Positions 1-13,046 of a stretch of 64,000 nucleotides of DNA are shown one piece after another (within the stretch, counting starts at the first letter, position 1; every line of letters begins with the position of its first letter). A model generated the notes under the pieces. It was given only the letters and a program-made list of their open reading frames with translations, was not told the DNA's origin and did not search any database. Where the stretch lies: the NCBI RefSeq assembly GCF_014529535.1, contig NW_023503376.1, forward strand, positions 5,529,716-5,593,715. The letters are read 5' to 3'. This DNA comes from Bradysia coprophila (lineage: Eukaryota; Arthropoda; Insecta; Diptera; Sciaridae). The position numbers were made by a program, and so were the translations under genes.

Positions 1-956
1 CCTTATTATCTCACGATTGCGTTTCTAATACATTTATTGCATTGGATTCCACCAAATCAATTAGAATTTACAGTAGCGTTGATATTGCTGAAGGAGACCC
101 TATCTGGAATAACTATACGCATGCGTTGTCGGTCAGTATGAAATCAAATCCGAAGAATAAGTAAAATGAGACGATTCGTAGGGCACCGAAGTGCGACGAC
201 AACATTTAATGGAAGGGAAATATTTTCACTGTAAATGTAGACGATGTCTCGACCCGACAGAATTAGGAACGAATTTAAGTTCGATCCAATGCAGTGATTG
301 TGAGAATGGCATGACTATGTTTCACGAGTCTTTAAACAAATGGAAATGCAATTCGTGCAACAATGACAAGGACATTGACGATTTAATGTCTTTGGCCAGA
401 TCAGAAATCTTGGAACAAGAAATTGGTAGCGTTCCGATGCTCGAACAACTCATAGCAAAATATTCAAAGCTCCTGAATCCGAATCATTACCTGGTTGTGG
501 ATATGAAACAAAAACTGACCGCAATACTACGAAGTTTTTGCGACCATGAACCGACTCCACAACCGAAAATTTTGCAACGGAAAATTATGCTCTGTGAAGA
601 GATTTTACCCATTTTAAGAGTAATTCAGCCAGGGATATCGAGACTGACAGGCATTGCATTGTATGAGTACTTCAACTCTATGGTTGAGTTGACCATCTAC
701 AATATGAATGAGAAAAACATTTCGATCCAGGAAGGAGTGGTAACTGACAGTGGAAGAAGGAAAAGATTTTTTTTTGTTAATTTTTTTCTGAATAACATTG
801 CAGGATGAACTTGTGCGAGCTGAAACATTCGCCAAAGAATCATTAAAAATGCTTTTGTACGAACCGAAATCAACGCCGGAAGGGCATTTGGCGAAGAGTG
901 CAATGCTTAAATTGAAATCGATAAGGGAAAATATTTGTTTATTCAGAAAATTGTAG
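1..956 (+). CDS. SmydA-like SET/MYND protein, 3' part (5' end outside window)
   Basis: Proposed exons are 1-131 (partial), 182-739 and 804-956, with introns of 50 and 64 bp; all junctions keep frame. The first exon reads LLSHDCVSNT, the position of the NHxC cofactor-binding motif of SET domains, then IWNNYTHAL. Across the splice this continues as SGTEVRRQHL and FHCKCRRCLDPTE, the cysteine-rich post-SET motif of the arthropod SMYD group. The rest is the helical C-terminal region, ending in a motif like EPKSTPEGHLAKSAM. The family are lysine methyltransferases or methyltransferase-like proteins. The N-terminal SET and the MYND finger lie outside the window, so catalytic competence cannot be judged. 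The call rests on motif recall. Family assignment is fairly firm; the paralogue is not known. Confidence 0.82.
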
Positions 957-972
957 CCTTTTTGGCAAATAG

Positions 973-1174
973 CACGGCAGAGTTAAGTGAACCAGGCAGG
1001 AGCGCTTGATTTGACTAGGGACTTGAATTATCTAGTAGTCTTTGTGTTGTGCGAATAAAAAATGTCAATTTATGTCCGTGTTCATTTGAATTCATTTTCA
1101 TGCAGTGTATTAGGTCCCTTATTTGACGTTTCACAAATGAACCTTTCCAGCCTGGTTTATTTTACTCTGCCGTG
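973..1174. mobile_element. MITE, 7-bp TSD family, copy 1
   Basis: 202-bp non-coding element. Its ends are inverted repeats beginning CACGGCAGAGT, followed inside by a second inverted motif (AACCAGGCA). It is flanked on both sides by CAAATAG (966-972 and 1175-1181), an exact 7-bp target duplication. Further copies lie at 49360-49560 and 58786-58863. No ORF; presumed non-autonomous DNA transposon. Confidence 0.85.
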
Positions 1175-1555
1175 CAAATAGAGAACTTTCAGAAGCGCTT
1201 CATTGAAAATAAATGACTGCAATGAGGGAAAGAAAAGTTTTTTTTAAGGATTTTGCAAGTGTGAATAAAGTGAATTGTTAGGAGCCAAAACGACGTGTAT
1301 TTGCCATCACACATCGTGTCTAGCTAGTCTCAAAATTCTTCGAATTTTGTCAAAAAAGGGATCAAAAGGGATTTAAATCAATGCGACTGAAGAAGGCATT
1401 CTGCATTGTTATGTCGTAGATTCTCCCGAAACCCAATATTCTTAAATAAAAAATTAAAAATATTCGATGTGGCCACTTTATTGCGGAATATTAACATCTT
1501 TATCACTGTCTGCAAATTGCATACTACAATATTCTTTTCTCGAACAGGAAACCAC

Positions 1556-1763
1556 CAAGGCTGTAAACTTTGGGGAGGTCACGCAGATCGCCATTTTAGG
1601 TCACGCAGATCGCCATTTTATTAGATACGCGGGAACACAACTTTTCCGTACAAACAAATTCACCAAAATTGAATTTGTATGGCGTGGTGAATTTTTTGTA
1701 TGAAACGTGGTGTGTAACCCGCGTATCTGCATCTGCGTGACCTCCCCAAAGTATACAGCCTTG
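1556..1763. mobile_element. hAT-like MITE (CAAGGCTG ends)
   Basis: 208-bp element. Its terminal inverted repeats run from CAAGGCTGTA through a motif reading GGGGAGGTCACGCAG. The flanks are exact 8-bp duplications GAAACCAC (1548-1555 and 1764-1771), as expected for hAT superfamily transposition. A tandem doubling of the subterminal motif is visible near 1580-1615. A diverged relative lies near 34405-34545. Confidence 0.8.
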
Positions 1764-1984
1764 GAAACCACGCCTGACCGCAGTTATTTTCAGTACTTCA
1801 TTCTTTGCCGTTTTTTCAGGTGAAATAACTTCACTTTGATAAATATCCATGAATTGTCATAGCAGTGAAGTTGGTTCACAAACAGTTGGCTCGCTGACAT
1901 TAGTAATTTTATGGCAAATACTAGAAATGTAATAGATTATGGAATTTGTTTATGTATTGCCCGCTGGCAAGTGGATTGGAGGAC

Positions 1985-2247
1985 CAAGGTTCTGAAAGAA
2001 CAGGTTAAGACACATCTGAGTTGATCACGAAGGCGGTGACACACAAATTTTGACAATTAGATGCTATTTATTGAACATACTCAATACAGATTGTTTGAAA
2101 TGTCAACCTGATAAAAACTATTTTTTTTCTTCAAGTTGACATTTCAAACAATCTGTATTGAGTATGTTCAATAAATAGCATCTATTTGTCAAAATTTGTG
2201 TGTCAGCCGCCCTCGTGGGTGTCTTAACCTGTCCTTTCAGAACCTTG
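1985..2247. mobile_element. hAT-like foldback MITE (CAAGGTTCTG ends)
   Basis: 263-bp almost complete palindrome with long arms that start CAAGGTTCTGAAAGAACAGG; the loop is only a few tens of bases near 2108-2135. It is flanked by exact 8-bp duplications TGGAGGAC (1977-1984, 2248-2255). Related copies follow at 2500, and inside both arms of the palindrome at 50.3/52.6 kb. Confidence 0.8.
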
Positions 2248-2278
2248 TGGAGGACACACATATCAATGAATGTACAAA

Positions 2279-2420
2279 CCAGGTATGGTCTGTTAATACA
2301 AACCGGAGGACATGGCGATTTCATATAAACAAATTCACCTCTCATGAGAGGTGAGTTTGTTTGTATGAAATCGCCATGTCCTCCGCTCCATACAAAGTTT
2401 GACATTTGACCATATACCTT
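2279..2420. mobile_element. short palindromic MITE
   Basis: Inverted repeat with ends resembling AGGTATGGTC / GACCATATACCT and a strongly palindromic core (GGAGGACATGGCGATTTCAT and its complement). No ORF, and no convincing target duplication seen. Confidence 0.6.
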
Positions 2421-2499
2421 GTGTTGACGTTCATTGACACATATTACGTCAACGGCTACGAAGTTTATAATTTAAACATTTTTTTCAAGTTGATTTCAC

Positions 2500-2726
2500 C
2501 AAAGTTCTGAAAGAACAGGTTAAGACAACCACGAAGGCGGTTGACACCAAAATTTAATAAACAGTGTGAGAAGTCAACTTGAAGAAAATATTTTTCTCTA
2601 AAATTCAAAATTTTGTTTTTGTTAAGTTCCATTTTACATATAAACTTTGCAGCCGTTGCCGCAATTGTGTGTCACCGGCTTCGAGATCAACTAAGACTTG
2701 TCTTAACCTGTTCTTTCAGAACCTTG
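2500..2726. mobile_element. hAT-like MITE, second CAAAGTTCTG copy
   Basis: 227-bp element with ends CAAAGTTCTGAAAGAACAGG / CAGAACCTTG, flanked by exact 8-bp duplications GATTTCAC (2492-2499, 2727-2734). It is the same family as 1985-2247. A further solo end of this family (CCTGTTCTTTCAGAACCTT) lies just downstream, near 2790-2810. Confidence 0.75.
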
Positions 2727-3195
2727 GATTTCACACACAATTTGTACTGAGTACGTTTATCAATTTTGGTGTCACCCGCCTACGTGGGTATCCTGTTCTT
2801 TCAGAACCTTATACGACTTTCGACTGAGATACTTTTTCGAGAAACTGCTTAACTTCTCACTTTGATTCATAACTTTACCCGTCGAATACGACAAGCATAT
2901 CTCCTCTATTATTAGTCGAAACATTTCAAGCGTTACGAAAGACCTCATATTTAATGAGTCTTCATTACTGACACATAAGTTCTCGTACTAAATCCTGCAT
3001 CTTGCAAGACACGTAGATTTATTGTTGCAATTATGTGTCCTACCGATCCGGAGAGATCAAAACAGGTGGCATTGCTGCTATTAGTAATTCTCTGAGAACC
3101 TAACCTGAAAATATGTGCAGCGAAAATGAGCAGGCGATAGCTCTCGTTTGAAAATAAACCCAAAAGTTTGAATGGATTACAAGAAAACGGCTGCT

Positions 3196-3302
3196 AGGAA
3201 TTTCGCGCCGCGTCATTTACAATAATTGACTAAATGACACATTTTGTATAAGGAAAATGTCACTTTTTGGGTTATTGTGAATGACGCGGCGCGAAATTCC
3301 TT
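3196..3302. mobile_element. 107-bp palindromic MITE
   Basis: The terminal inverted repeats AGGAATTTCGCGCCGCGTCA are almost perfect over about 30 bp, with an AT-rich centre. It lies about 330 bp upstream of the RpS18 start codon. No coding capacity. Confidence 0.7.
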
Positions 3303-3637
3303 AACACCAAAATAATGACAATGAGCGTAAACACTTGCATTATACAAGAAAAAATTATAATTTCACCTTTTGTGAACCTCAACCACATTGACGAGCACTC
3401 GTCTCTTTTGTCGTCATTGCCCATAACCAACAGCATAACAATATTGACTAAAAATATAAAATTCAAATTTCGCGCTTTTAAATCTTAAATTGATAATCAT
3501 TTTAGCAGACAGATGGAGCCACTAATGACTTTGGTGAATTTTCAGCTGTCACTTGACATTGACTCAGCTTCCGCTTTGCCTCTTTCATTTTTGCTTTCCG
3601 TGAATAGGGAGATATTTCTCTAACAAACGCAAACAAA

Positions 3638-4487
3638 ATGGTAAGTTCAGCGAAATATTCGCTAAAATTTTTGTGAAAACCCCAATCAACTGTTCCGGAA
3701 TTGGTGGTGCCTGAAGATTCGGTGTGAAAAATCGTTTTTTCCTACAAAATTCCGAGTTTTAAAGTGATGTTGCCAATGCCACATTGAAACATGGCTGATG
3801 GATAACATAACCTCAACCGCGCGTTCGATACTGTTTGTTGATTTTAATGGAAAGTTGTGAATTGTTACAACTATAGTCGTATGAAGTGCTATCCAATCTG
3901 CAATCGTAATGCTGGAGGCAGAACATTGAAGTGATCTAATTGCTCGTTTCTTTTCGTTACAGTCGCTGGTTATTCCCGAAAAGTTTCAGCACATCCTCCG
4001 TATCATGGGTACAAACATCGATGGTAAACGTAAGGTGACCATCGCGATGACTGCCATCAAAGGTTGCGGTCGTCGGTACGCAAACATTGTCTTGAAGAAA
4101 GCCGATGTCGATCTAACTAAACGAGCTGGTGAATGTACCGAAGAGGAGGTAAGTCACACACACACTCCATCGTCATAAAAAAACCCGTAAAATTGCTCAC
4201 CTCGCCAACGATTTCAGGTTGAGAAAATTATCACAATCATCCTGAATCCACGTCAATACAAAATTCCAAACTGGTTCCTGAACAGACAGAAGGACATCAT
4301 CGATGGCAAATACACACAATTGACATCGTCCAATTTGGACTCGAAATTGCGTGAAGATTTGGAACGATTGAAGAAGATCCGTGCCCATCGTGGTATGAGA
4401 CATTACTGGGGTCTTCGTGTCCGTGGTCAACACACCAAAACAACCGGTCGTCGGGGTCGCACCGTTGGTGTGTCGAAGAAGAAGTAA
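3638..4487 (+). CDS. RpS18: 40S ribosomal protein S18 (uS13)
   Basis: Exons 3638-3640 (ATG only), 3963-4148 and 4218-4487 give 152 residues, the usual length of eukaryotic S18. The first intron interrupts directly after the start codon, a common arrangement in ribosomal protein genes. The protein begins [19 protein letters not shown] and ends [13 protein letters not shown], both typical of uS13, which sits in the head of the small subunit and contacts the initiator/P-site tRNA region and the large subunit. A pyrimidine-rich stretch around 3580-3600 upstream of the ATG is a candidate TCT/5'TOP start. A polyadenylation signal AATAAA is at 4542-4547. Codons and frame are intact; identification is secure. 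Confidence 0.98.
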
Positions 4488-4541
4488 AATTACAGTGGAA
4501 ACCATTTTGCTGTTCTTTTCGTGGATTTGAGGATATTTTTC

Positions 4542-4547
4542 AATAAA
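4542..4547 (+). terminator. poly(A) signal of RpS18
   Basis: AATAAA 55 bp after the RpS18 stop codon, followed by a T-rich tract; normal position for 3' end formation. Confidence 0.7.
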
Positions 4548-4576
4548 AAGAAAGTTTTTTCCAATCCGAAAACAAA

Positions 4577-4857
4577 ATGGAAGTTATGTTGTGTGCGCTG
4601 GTGCGAAGTGATCCCGATCATGGCCGGATTCGAATGTTCTGTGCAACGTCTGCGAAGCGTCGGGAAATTGTTGAGAAGATGTCGACGCGGCAACCATTTC
4701 GTTTCACATTAAGAAAGCTCGACGAAAAAGACCTCAGAAAGGTAAGACTTCATCTTCGAAATATTTCCCTGAGAATATTGATTCGTAGGAGCAAAGTGAA
4801 GAGGGCACTTGCCTTCCAATTCATGATAAACGGAGCGTGGTCGTTTTCCTTTGTTAG
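4577..4857 (+). CDS. possible small protein downstream of RpS18 (doubtful)
   Basis: An ATG at 4577 opens a frame reading MEVMLCALVRSDPDHG and on to 4741, where GTAAGA offers a donor. An acceptor at 4787-4788 would join a second exon ending at TAG 4855-4857, giving 77 residues. The sequence is basic and cysteine-containing, with no domain I recognise. It starts only 30 bp after the RpS18 poly(A) signal, so it could equally be downstream flanking DNA. I cannot exclude chance, and further exons are not evident. Confidence 0.25.
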
Positions 4858-5577
4858 AATGCGGTCGTTGTGACCGTGTCTGTGTCTATTATATCGTTTA
4901 TAATCCAAAAGTAGATTTTGCTCTGTCATTCAATGATCAATGTGGACAGAGCAGTCAAATTACGTTTTTTCCGACGAGTCCAATTAACAGAAGAACTTCC
5001 GAGCATCTTCAAAGGTGGAAAAACCTCAAGTAGTCGATTAAGACCCTGTAAACATATTACTTCCACATGAGGCGACAAGGCCATCCGTGGTTTGAAACAT
5101 ACGGGACACATTGTTACACTAAATAAGAAAGAAAAAAGTTTGTCTGACGAGGATTGACCTAGTTTGACGTGAGTCAGCTTACATGAAAAATTTATCGAAA
5201 GGTTTGTAGTGCCGCTGAAAGACAAAATTTTGAGCTTGTCTATCGAGACCAATTTTTTGTAAATTGCATTGTTAGTGTCACACACCTTTACTTTGACGCT
5301 AAGCTGATTTCTATATGATGGAAGTTACACTTGAAAAAACAGCGGACCTCGTTAGGGCACTCCTAGCGGATCCTATTAAGAGGTACATAAGCCGTGGAAC
5401 GTTTCTCGTCTTCGGTTGCGTAACAATATGACTTGTGTCTTTAGTCTCCAATCGTGACATCGTGTCTCCAGTCTCCAATCGTGGCATCATAGACATCAGG
5501 CTTAAGGCTTAAGTGATAAAATCTGCCACAGAAGCAGTGCTGTGACATCAGATATACACGTAGGCTCTTGGCCTATA
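4858..5577. other. intergenic, no supported gene
   Basis: Moderately AT-rich DNA between the doubtful small ORF and the hAT-like element. Short open frames exist on both strands but none shows domain-like sequence or convincing splice signals. Confidence 0.5.
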
Positions 5578-5585
5578 GAATCCGC

Positions 5586-5920
5586 CAGGGCCTACTTTTT
5601 AGAAACTTTTAGAGAAAATCGAGAAATTCAAGAAACTTTGAGAAATTCAAGAAACTTCGAGAAATTCAAGAAACTTTGAGAAATTCAAGAAACTTCGAGA
5701 AATTCAAGAAATTTCGAGAAATATTTCTTGAATTTCTCAAAGTTTCTTGAATTTCTCGAATTCGAGAAATTTCATGAAATTCCAGAAAATTCAAGAAATT
5801 CGGGAAACTTCGAGAAATTCAAGAAATTTCAAGAAACTAATTTCTCGAGTTTCTTGAAGTTTCTCGAATTCGAGAAATTTTAAGAAATTCAAGAAATTAG
5901 TTTCCAAAAAGTAGGCCCTG
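5586..5920. mobile_element. non-autonomous hAT element filled with GAGAAATTC-type repeats
   Basis: 335 bp bounded by inverted ends CAGGGCCTACTTTTTAGAAA and its complement. Exact 8-bp duplications GAATCCGC (5578-5585 and 5921-5928) flank it, diagnostic of hAT insertion. The interior is almost wholly built from degenerate units of about 18 bp (GAGAAATTCAAGAAACTT) in both orientations, so the RNA or single strand can fold extensively. It lies about 175 bp beyond the Ate1 stop codon. Confidence 0.82.
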
Positions 5921-6095
5921 GAATCCGCTGTACCTTGGAGAGCTCATTCATTCAAACGACAATCAATTTCATAATTTCATTTAATTAGACAATCTGAAGA
6001 AATCTTCTTAGCGTCTGCCTTGCTTGCAATAAATTATATTCAGCGAACGAAAGAACAACAAACATGATTCTGGTATCAGTCCAGCTTAAGGCATA

Positions 6096-8942
<2,847 letters not shown>

Positions 8943-9024
8943 ACTTCAGGCGGTTCACTGAATGGACCACACACTTTTCGTATGACACAAACGAAAACTA
9001 AACGGATCAATTCAATAAACTAAT

Positions 9025-10280
9025 TCATAAATTTTTGCATTGAACCTTTTTTTAAAAGAAAATTGAAAACATGTCGACTCTTTGACAGTTCCTAGTATTA
9101 CCCGTTTGAACCGATAATGTTGCCCAGTAGCCGTCGTATACCTTACAGAAGCATTCAATCCATTAATAGCAACTATTTAAAAGAATGAAATATGAGTCCT
9201 CTCGATACTCGTTAAATTTGTTGATAGTCCCAAGGTGCCAAGGCTGGGTATGACCTGGCAACTGCTATTAATATTTCATTGCCAAGGGTAGAAAATAGTA
9301 AATTACAACAAGATAGACGTTTGTGGCCAGAGCGAAGCGAGGGTAGCAATTCGTTCGAATTGAAATTTCCTATTTTCTCCCCTCGGTAAACAAATAACCG
9401 TTTCATCCATGCACGGCGTGAATAAATGTTTTTTTCAAAACCAAAACAAAGTGAAAGGTATATGAGAGCGAGCGTCAACAAAACGCCATCTTCTCACCTC
9501 ATTGGAGTGGAGAAAATAGAGTCATTCACGCCGCACAGACGAAAAAAATCTTATCAACATCATAAGGCAGTAAATTCATTTCTCTTATCTGGCAATTTCC
9601 TAAAATCGTTACTAGAAAGCCTTACATGAATCAAGTCTGTATAGTTGGGATCACCATTTCATCGCCTTCATGGAAATCGAGTGAAAGATACGAACTAGCT
9701 CACATTCCATTAACATGAACCGATGAACTATACTTTCGGCTAAAAGGGCTAAGCCGTTTGAGAAAAGTGTGGATGGATTCTTCGTGGATAAAGAAAGTTC
9801 TCACAACCCATGCAGTGAATTAGAATTGTAGAATCACTATAGCACTGCTCCGAGCATTAACACACGCATGTCAAAAACCTGTTAATTTTGCTATGAATCG
9901 AAGCAGGTCAGTTCGACCTGAAGTTCAGATTATCTGAACTGAACTAGAACTGAACATTTTTACCTTAACTTAATTTACTAGAAACTTGGTTATTACAAAA
10001 TAGTGTCCTAAATATTCTCGGTCCACCTGAAATTCAGCCTCAGATCGAGGGATACCTGACCTGTTGTGATTATTAAAATTTACATAATTCACACCAAGAA
10101 TCCATAGCTCCTCTTCTAATGATAGAAACCATATTCTGGTACCATTCAGCCTCCAAACATGTTCTATGTATGTGCTAGGAGCTAGTGCTATGATAAAATA
10201 GCATCGTCTTGCATCACCTTGCATCGTAACATATAATATTGGTGGAAGCTACGGTTAAAGCCTTTTTACTGTTGCTTCAA
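9025..10280. other. intergenic repeats, no gene seen
   Basis: No supported coding region. It contains one copy of a recurrent motif (GGCCAGAGCGAAGCGAGG, about 9325-9342), also seen at 19.5 and 46.6 kb. A degenerate inverted arrangement lies around 9230-9560. The short open frames here lack domain character. Confidence 0.45.
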
Positions 10281-10284
10281 TTAA

Positions 10285-10425
10285 GGTTGTAATATATATT
10301 ATGCACCTGTTGCCAAGATTGGTATTTTGACGTGTAGGACATTATTGCCATAGCCGAAGGCGTGGGCCATAATGCCTATACGTCAAAATAACAGTCTGGC
10401 AATAGGTGCATAATATATTTTATCT
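10285..10425. mobile_element. palindromic MITE, ATATTATGCACCTGTTGCC ends
   Basis: The inverted ends read AATATATATTATGCACCTGT and complement, with an internal palindrome around TATTTTGACGTGTAGG / CCTATACGTCAAAATA. About 140 bp, non-coding, with TA-rich flanks. Confidence 0.6.
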
Positions 10426-10851
10426 GTCGAGAACAGATATATCGAGATAAACAAAAACTCCCTAGAGGGATAAGCTCGAGATTATCGTTCTAGACAGATA
10501 AATACCTCTTATCACATACGCGCGATGTTCGGATGTCAAAATTACTTAACTAATCACTTGTTACTATCAGTCTCGGCAAGCCTCGACTTCTTCGTGACAA
10601 GTGTGTGTAATATATATTACATGCTACATGCGTCGTAAACCGTATACTTTACATATTGTGAGCGCTACTTTCGACCTCGGCTACGCCCCGAATCAACAAA
10701 ATTCCCACGAAAACTATACTTTTCATCTTTTTATCACTAGTCATGTAAAATACTATTTGACGATGGTATCCATATGAGTGAATTTTAGTCGGAAGGGTCG
10801 AAGGTGAAAGTGAAATTCGTTTCGGGTTACAATTTTACTATCTTCGATGCA

Positions 10852-11043
10852 GCCAATACTCTCTCTAGCAAACAAAATCTCAGCTGTATGTGTCAAATTC
10901 ACACCTTATTTCTTTGTATTCTACAAAACGTTATTCTACATCTTGGCCATTTTGACTGACTACGCTGTCATGTAAATTCCAAAGGCTACTGGGTTCTTTC
11001 ACCACCTTAATAAAAGTAGTCTGGTTGCTAGAGCTAGATAGAG
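10852..11043. mobile_element. MITE, AATACTCTCTCTAGCAA family, copy 1
   Basis: Inverted ends AATACTCTCTCTAGCAAAC / GGTTGCTAGAG...AGAGTAT. The interior matches the element at 19834-20009 in the opposite orientation (shared tracts such as CACCTTATTTCTTTGTATT and its complement). Confidence 0.65.
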
Positions 11044-11224
11044 TATAGGTTTCGTCCAAGAAACGGTTCTGCCGAACAAAATGAACCGAACGCGAACCGA
11101 TGGCATCCATAGAACCATAACCACAACCTTTTTTTCTTTGTTACTTTGACAATTGCATTGTTGAAGTTATGGCTCTATGAATGACGGTTTGACATTTCAT
11201 TTCACCTTGGAAGAAACCCTATAG

Positions 11225-12650
11225 CCCCTATAGAGTGTTATGACGAAATAGAAAGAAATATTTTGACAATTGGCTAAATTGCAGTTTATAGTACAAACCC
11301 CGATTGGGGCAAAAGTGGGTGGGATCGATAGGTGGAGGTACCCTGATGACAAAACAACAAGAATTGGGGCGCGGAAGCCCCTCCCCGAGACGCCAGGGCC
11401 CTCCAAAGTTTTCATATTTTTTTCCAATTTTCGCGCTTTTTTTTGACGAAATTAATAGACAGGTCCCCTGATGACAAAGCAACAAGAAGTGGGACGCAGA
11501 AACCCCTCCCGAAGCGCCAGGGCCCTCCAAAGTTTTCATATTTTTTTTAATTTTCGCGCTTTTTAGACGAAATCAATACTAGATGACCCCCTCACACAAC
11601 AGCACAACTTCATGTTCCTTGTACGAAATGCCGACGACGACACTAAGCGCTTCAACATAACTTCATTTTCCTTGTACGAAATGCCGACGACTACACTGCG
11701 CGCTTCAACATAACTTCATGTTCCTTGTACGAAATGCCGACGACTAGACTGCGCGCTTCAACATAACTTCATTTTCCTTGTACGAAGTGCCGACGACTAC
11801 ATAGCACCTACACAAACAATTAACTTTACTTTTTTGAGTCCTGGTCCGGAATTCGTTTCTGCGTCCCGATTCTTGTTGTTTTGTCGTCAGGGGACCTGTC
11901 TCTTTTAATTTCGTCAAAAAAAACGAAAATTGTAAAAAATTTGAAAACTTTGGAGGGACCTGGCGCCTCGGGGAGGAGTTTTTGCGTCCCAATTCTTGTT
12001 TCTATTGATGCAACAGTCATGTATAATTTCGAGTAAAAATTAGATTCTCTATTCATTTGAAACATGGACTGATATCTTAGGCTCTATGAGTGTTATGATG
12101 AAATAGAAGAAGATATTTTGACAAGTACCCCAAGGCAAGTTAAAATAAACTGGTCTTGTGTCCTCTCACTCTCAACGCATCACATTGAAACAGAAGCAAA
12201 TACTTTGACAAGTACCCCAAGGCAAGTTATAATAACTAGTCCGCGGTTTTCTTGCTCTGACCATAACACTCTATAGAGTGTTATGATGAAAGAGAAGAAG
12301 ATATTTTGACAAGTACCCCAAGGCAAGTTAAAATAAACTGGTCTTCTGTCCTCTCACTCTCAACGTACCACTTTGAAAGAGAAGCAAATACTTTGACAAG
12401 TACCCCAAGGCAAGTTATAATAACTAGTCCGCGGTTTTCTTGCTCTGACCATAACACTATATAGAGTGTTATGATGAAAGAGAAGAAGATATTTTGACAA
12501 GTACCCCAAGGCAAGTTAAAATAAACTGGTCTTCTGTCCTCTCACTCTCAACGTACCACTTTGAAAGAGAAGCAAATACTTTGACAAGTATCCCAAGGCA
12601 AGTTATAATAACTAGTCCGCGGTTTTCTCGCTCTGATCTAACAGTCTATC
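11225..12650. repeat. composite tandem repeat block
   Basis: Three nested sets are visible. (i) Two direct copies, about 120 bp apart, of a unit with CCCTGATGACAAA and CCAGGGCCCTCCAAAGTTTT (11340-11575), with an inverted copy at 11870-12000. (ii) Four units of about 57 bp containing TTCCTTGTACGAAATGCCGA (11600-11810). (iii) Three units of about 188 bp beginning GAGTGTTATGATGAAA (12088, 12275, 12464). Each 188-bp unit itself holds two copies of TTGACAAGTACCCCAAGGCA. No coding sequence is supported. The block lies upstream of frtz. Confidence 0.8.
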
Positions 12651-13046
12651 GTTTTAATCGATTCCATTTTTCTGTTGGGACATTTTGTCATTATCGTCGA
12701 ATGTCAAAGAGCAACAATATATCTGTCATTCATTCGAGTTTGTGGTGCAAAATATTTATCAACGAAAATAGTGCAGGAATTTCATTAAAATTCCTTTAGT
12801 GAGTCCGCTCAGTAAACAAACTCCGTTTTCGCTGTGCCGTTTTATTGCACTCCGTTCATAGAATCGGAATAATTTATTGTCGAATTGTAGTTTCGCGAGT
12901 GTTATTTTCTGTAACGAACGTACAGGCCACGAATGCATTTTTTATATGAACTACTTCAGCATGTCATTGTTTTGCCGTTTGAAATAGGAAACACGAATGT
13001 TTTTCTTGTCAGCCAGTGATATTGTTCGCGTTCAATTAACAGTACC

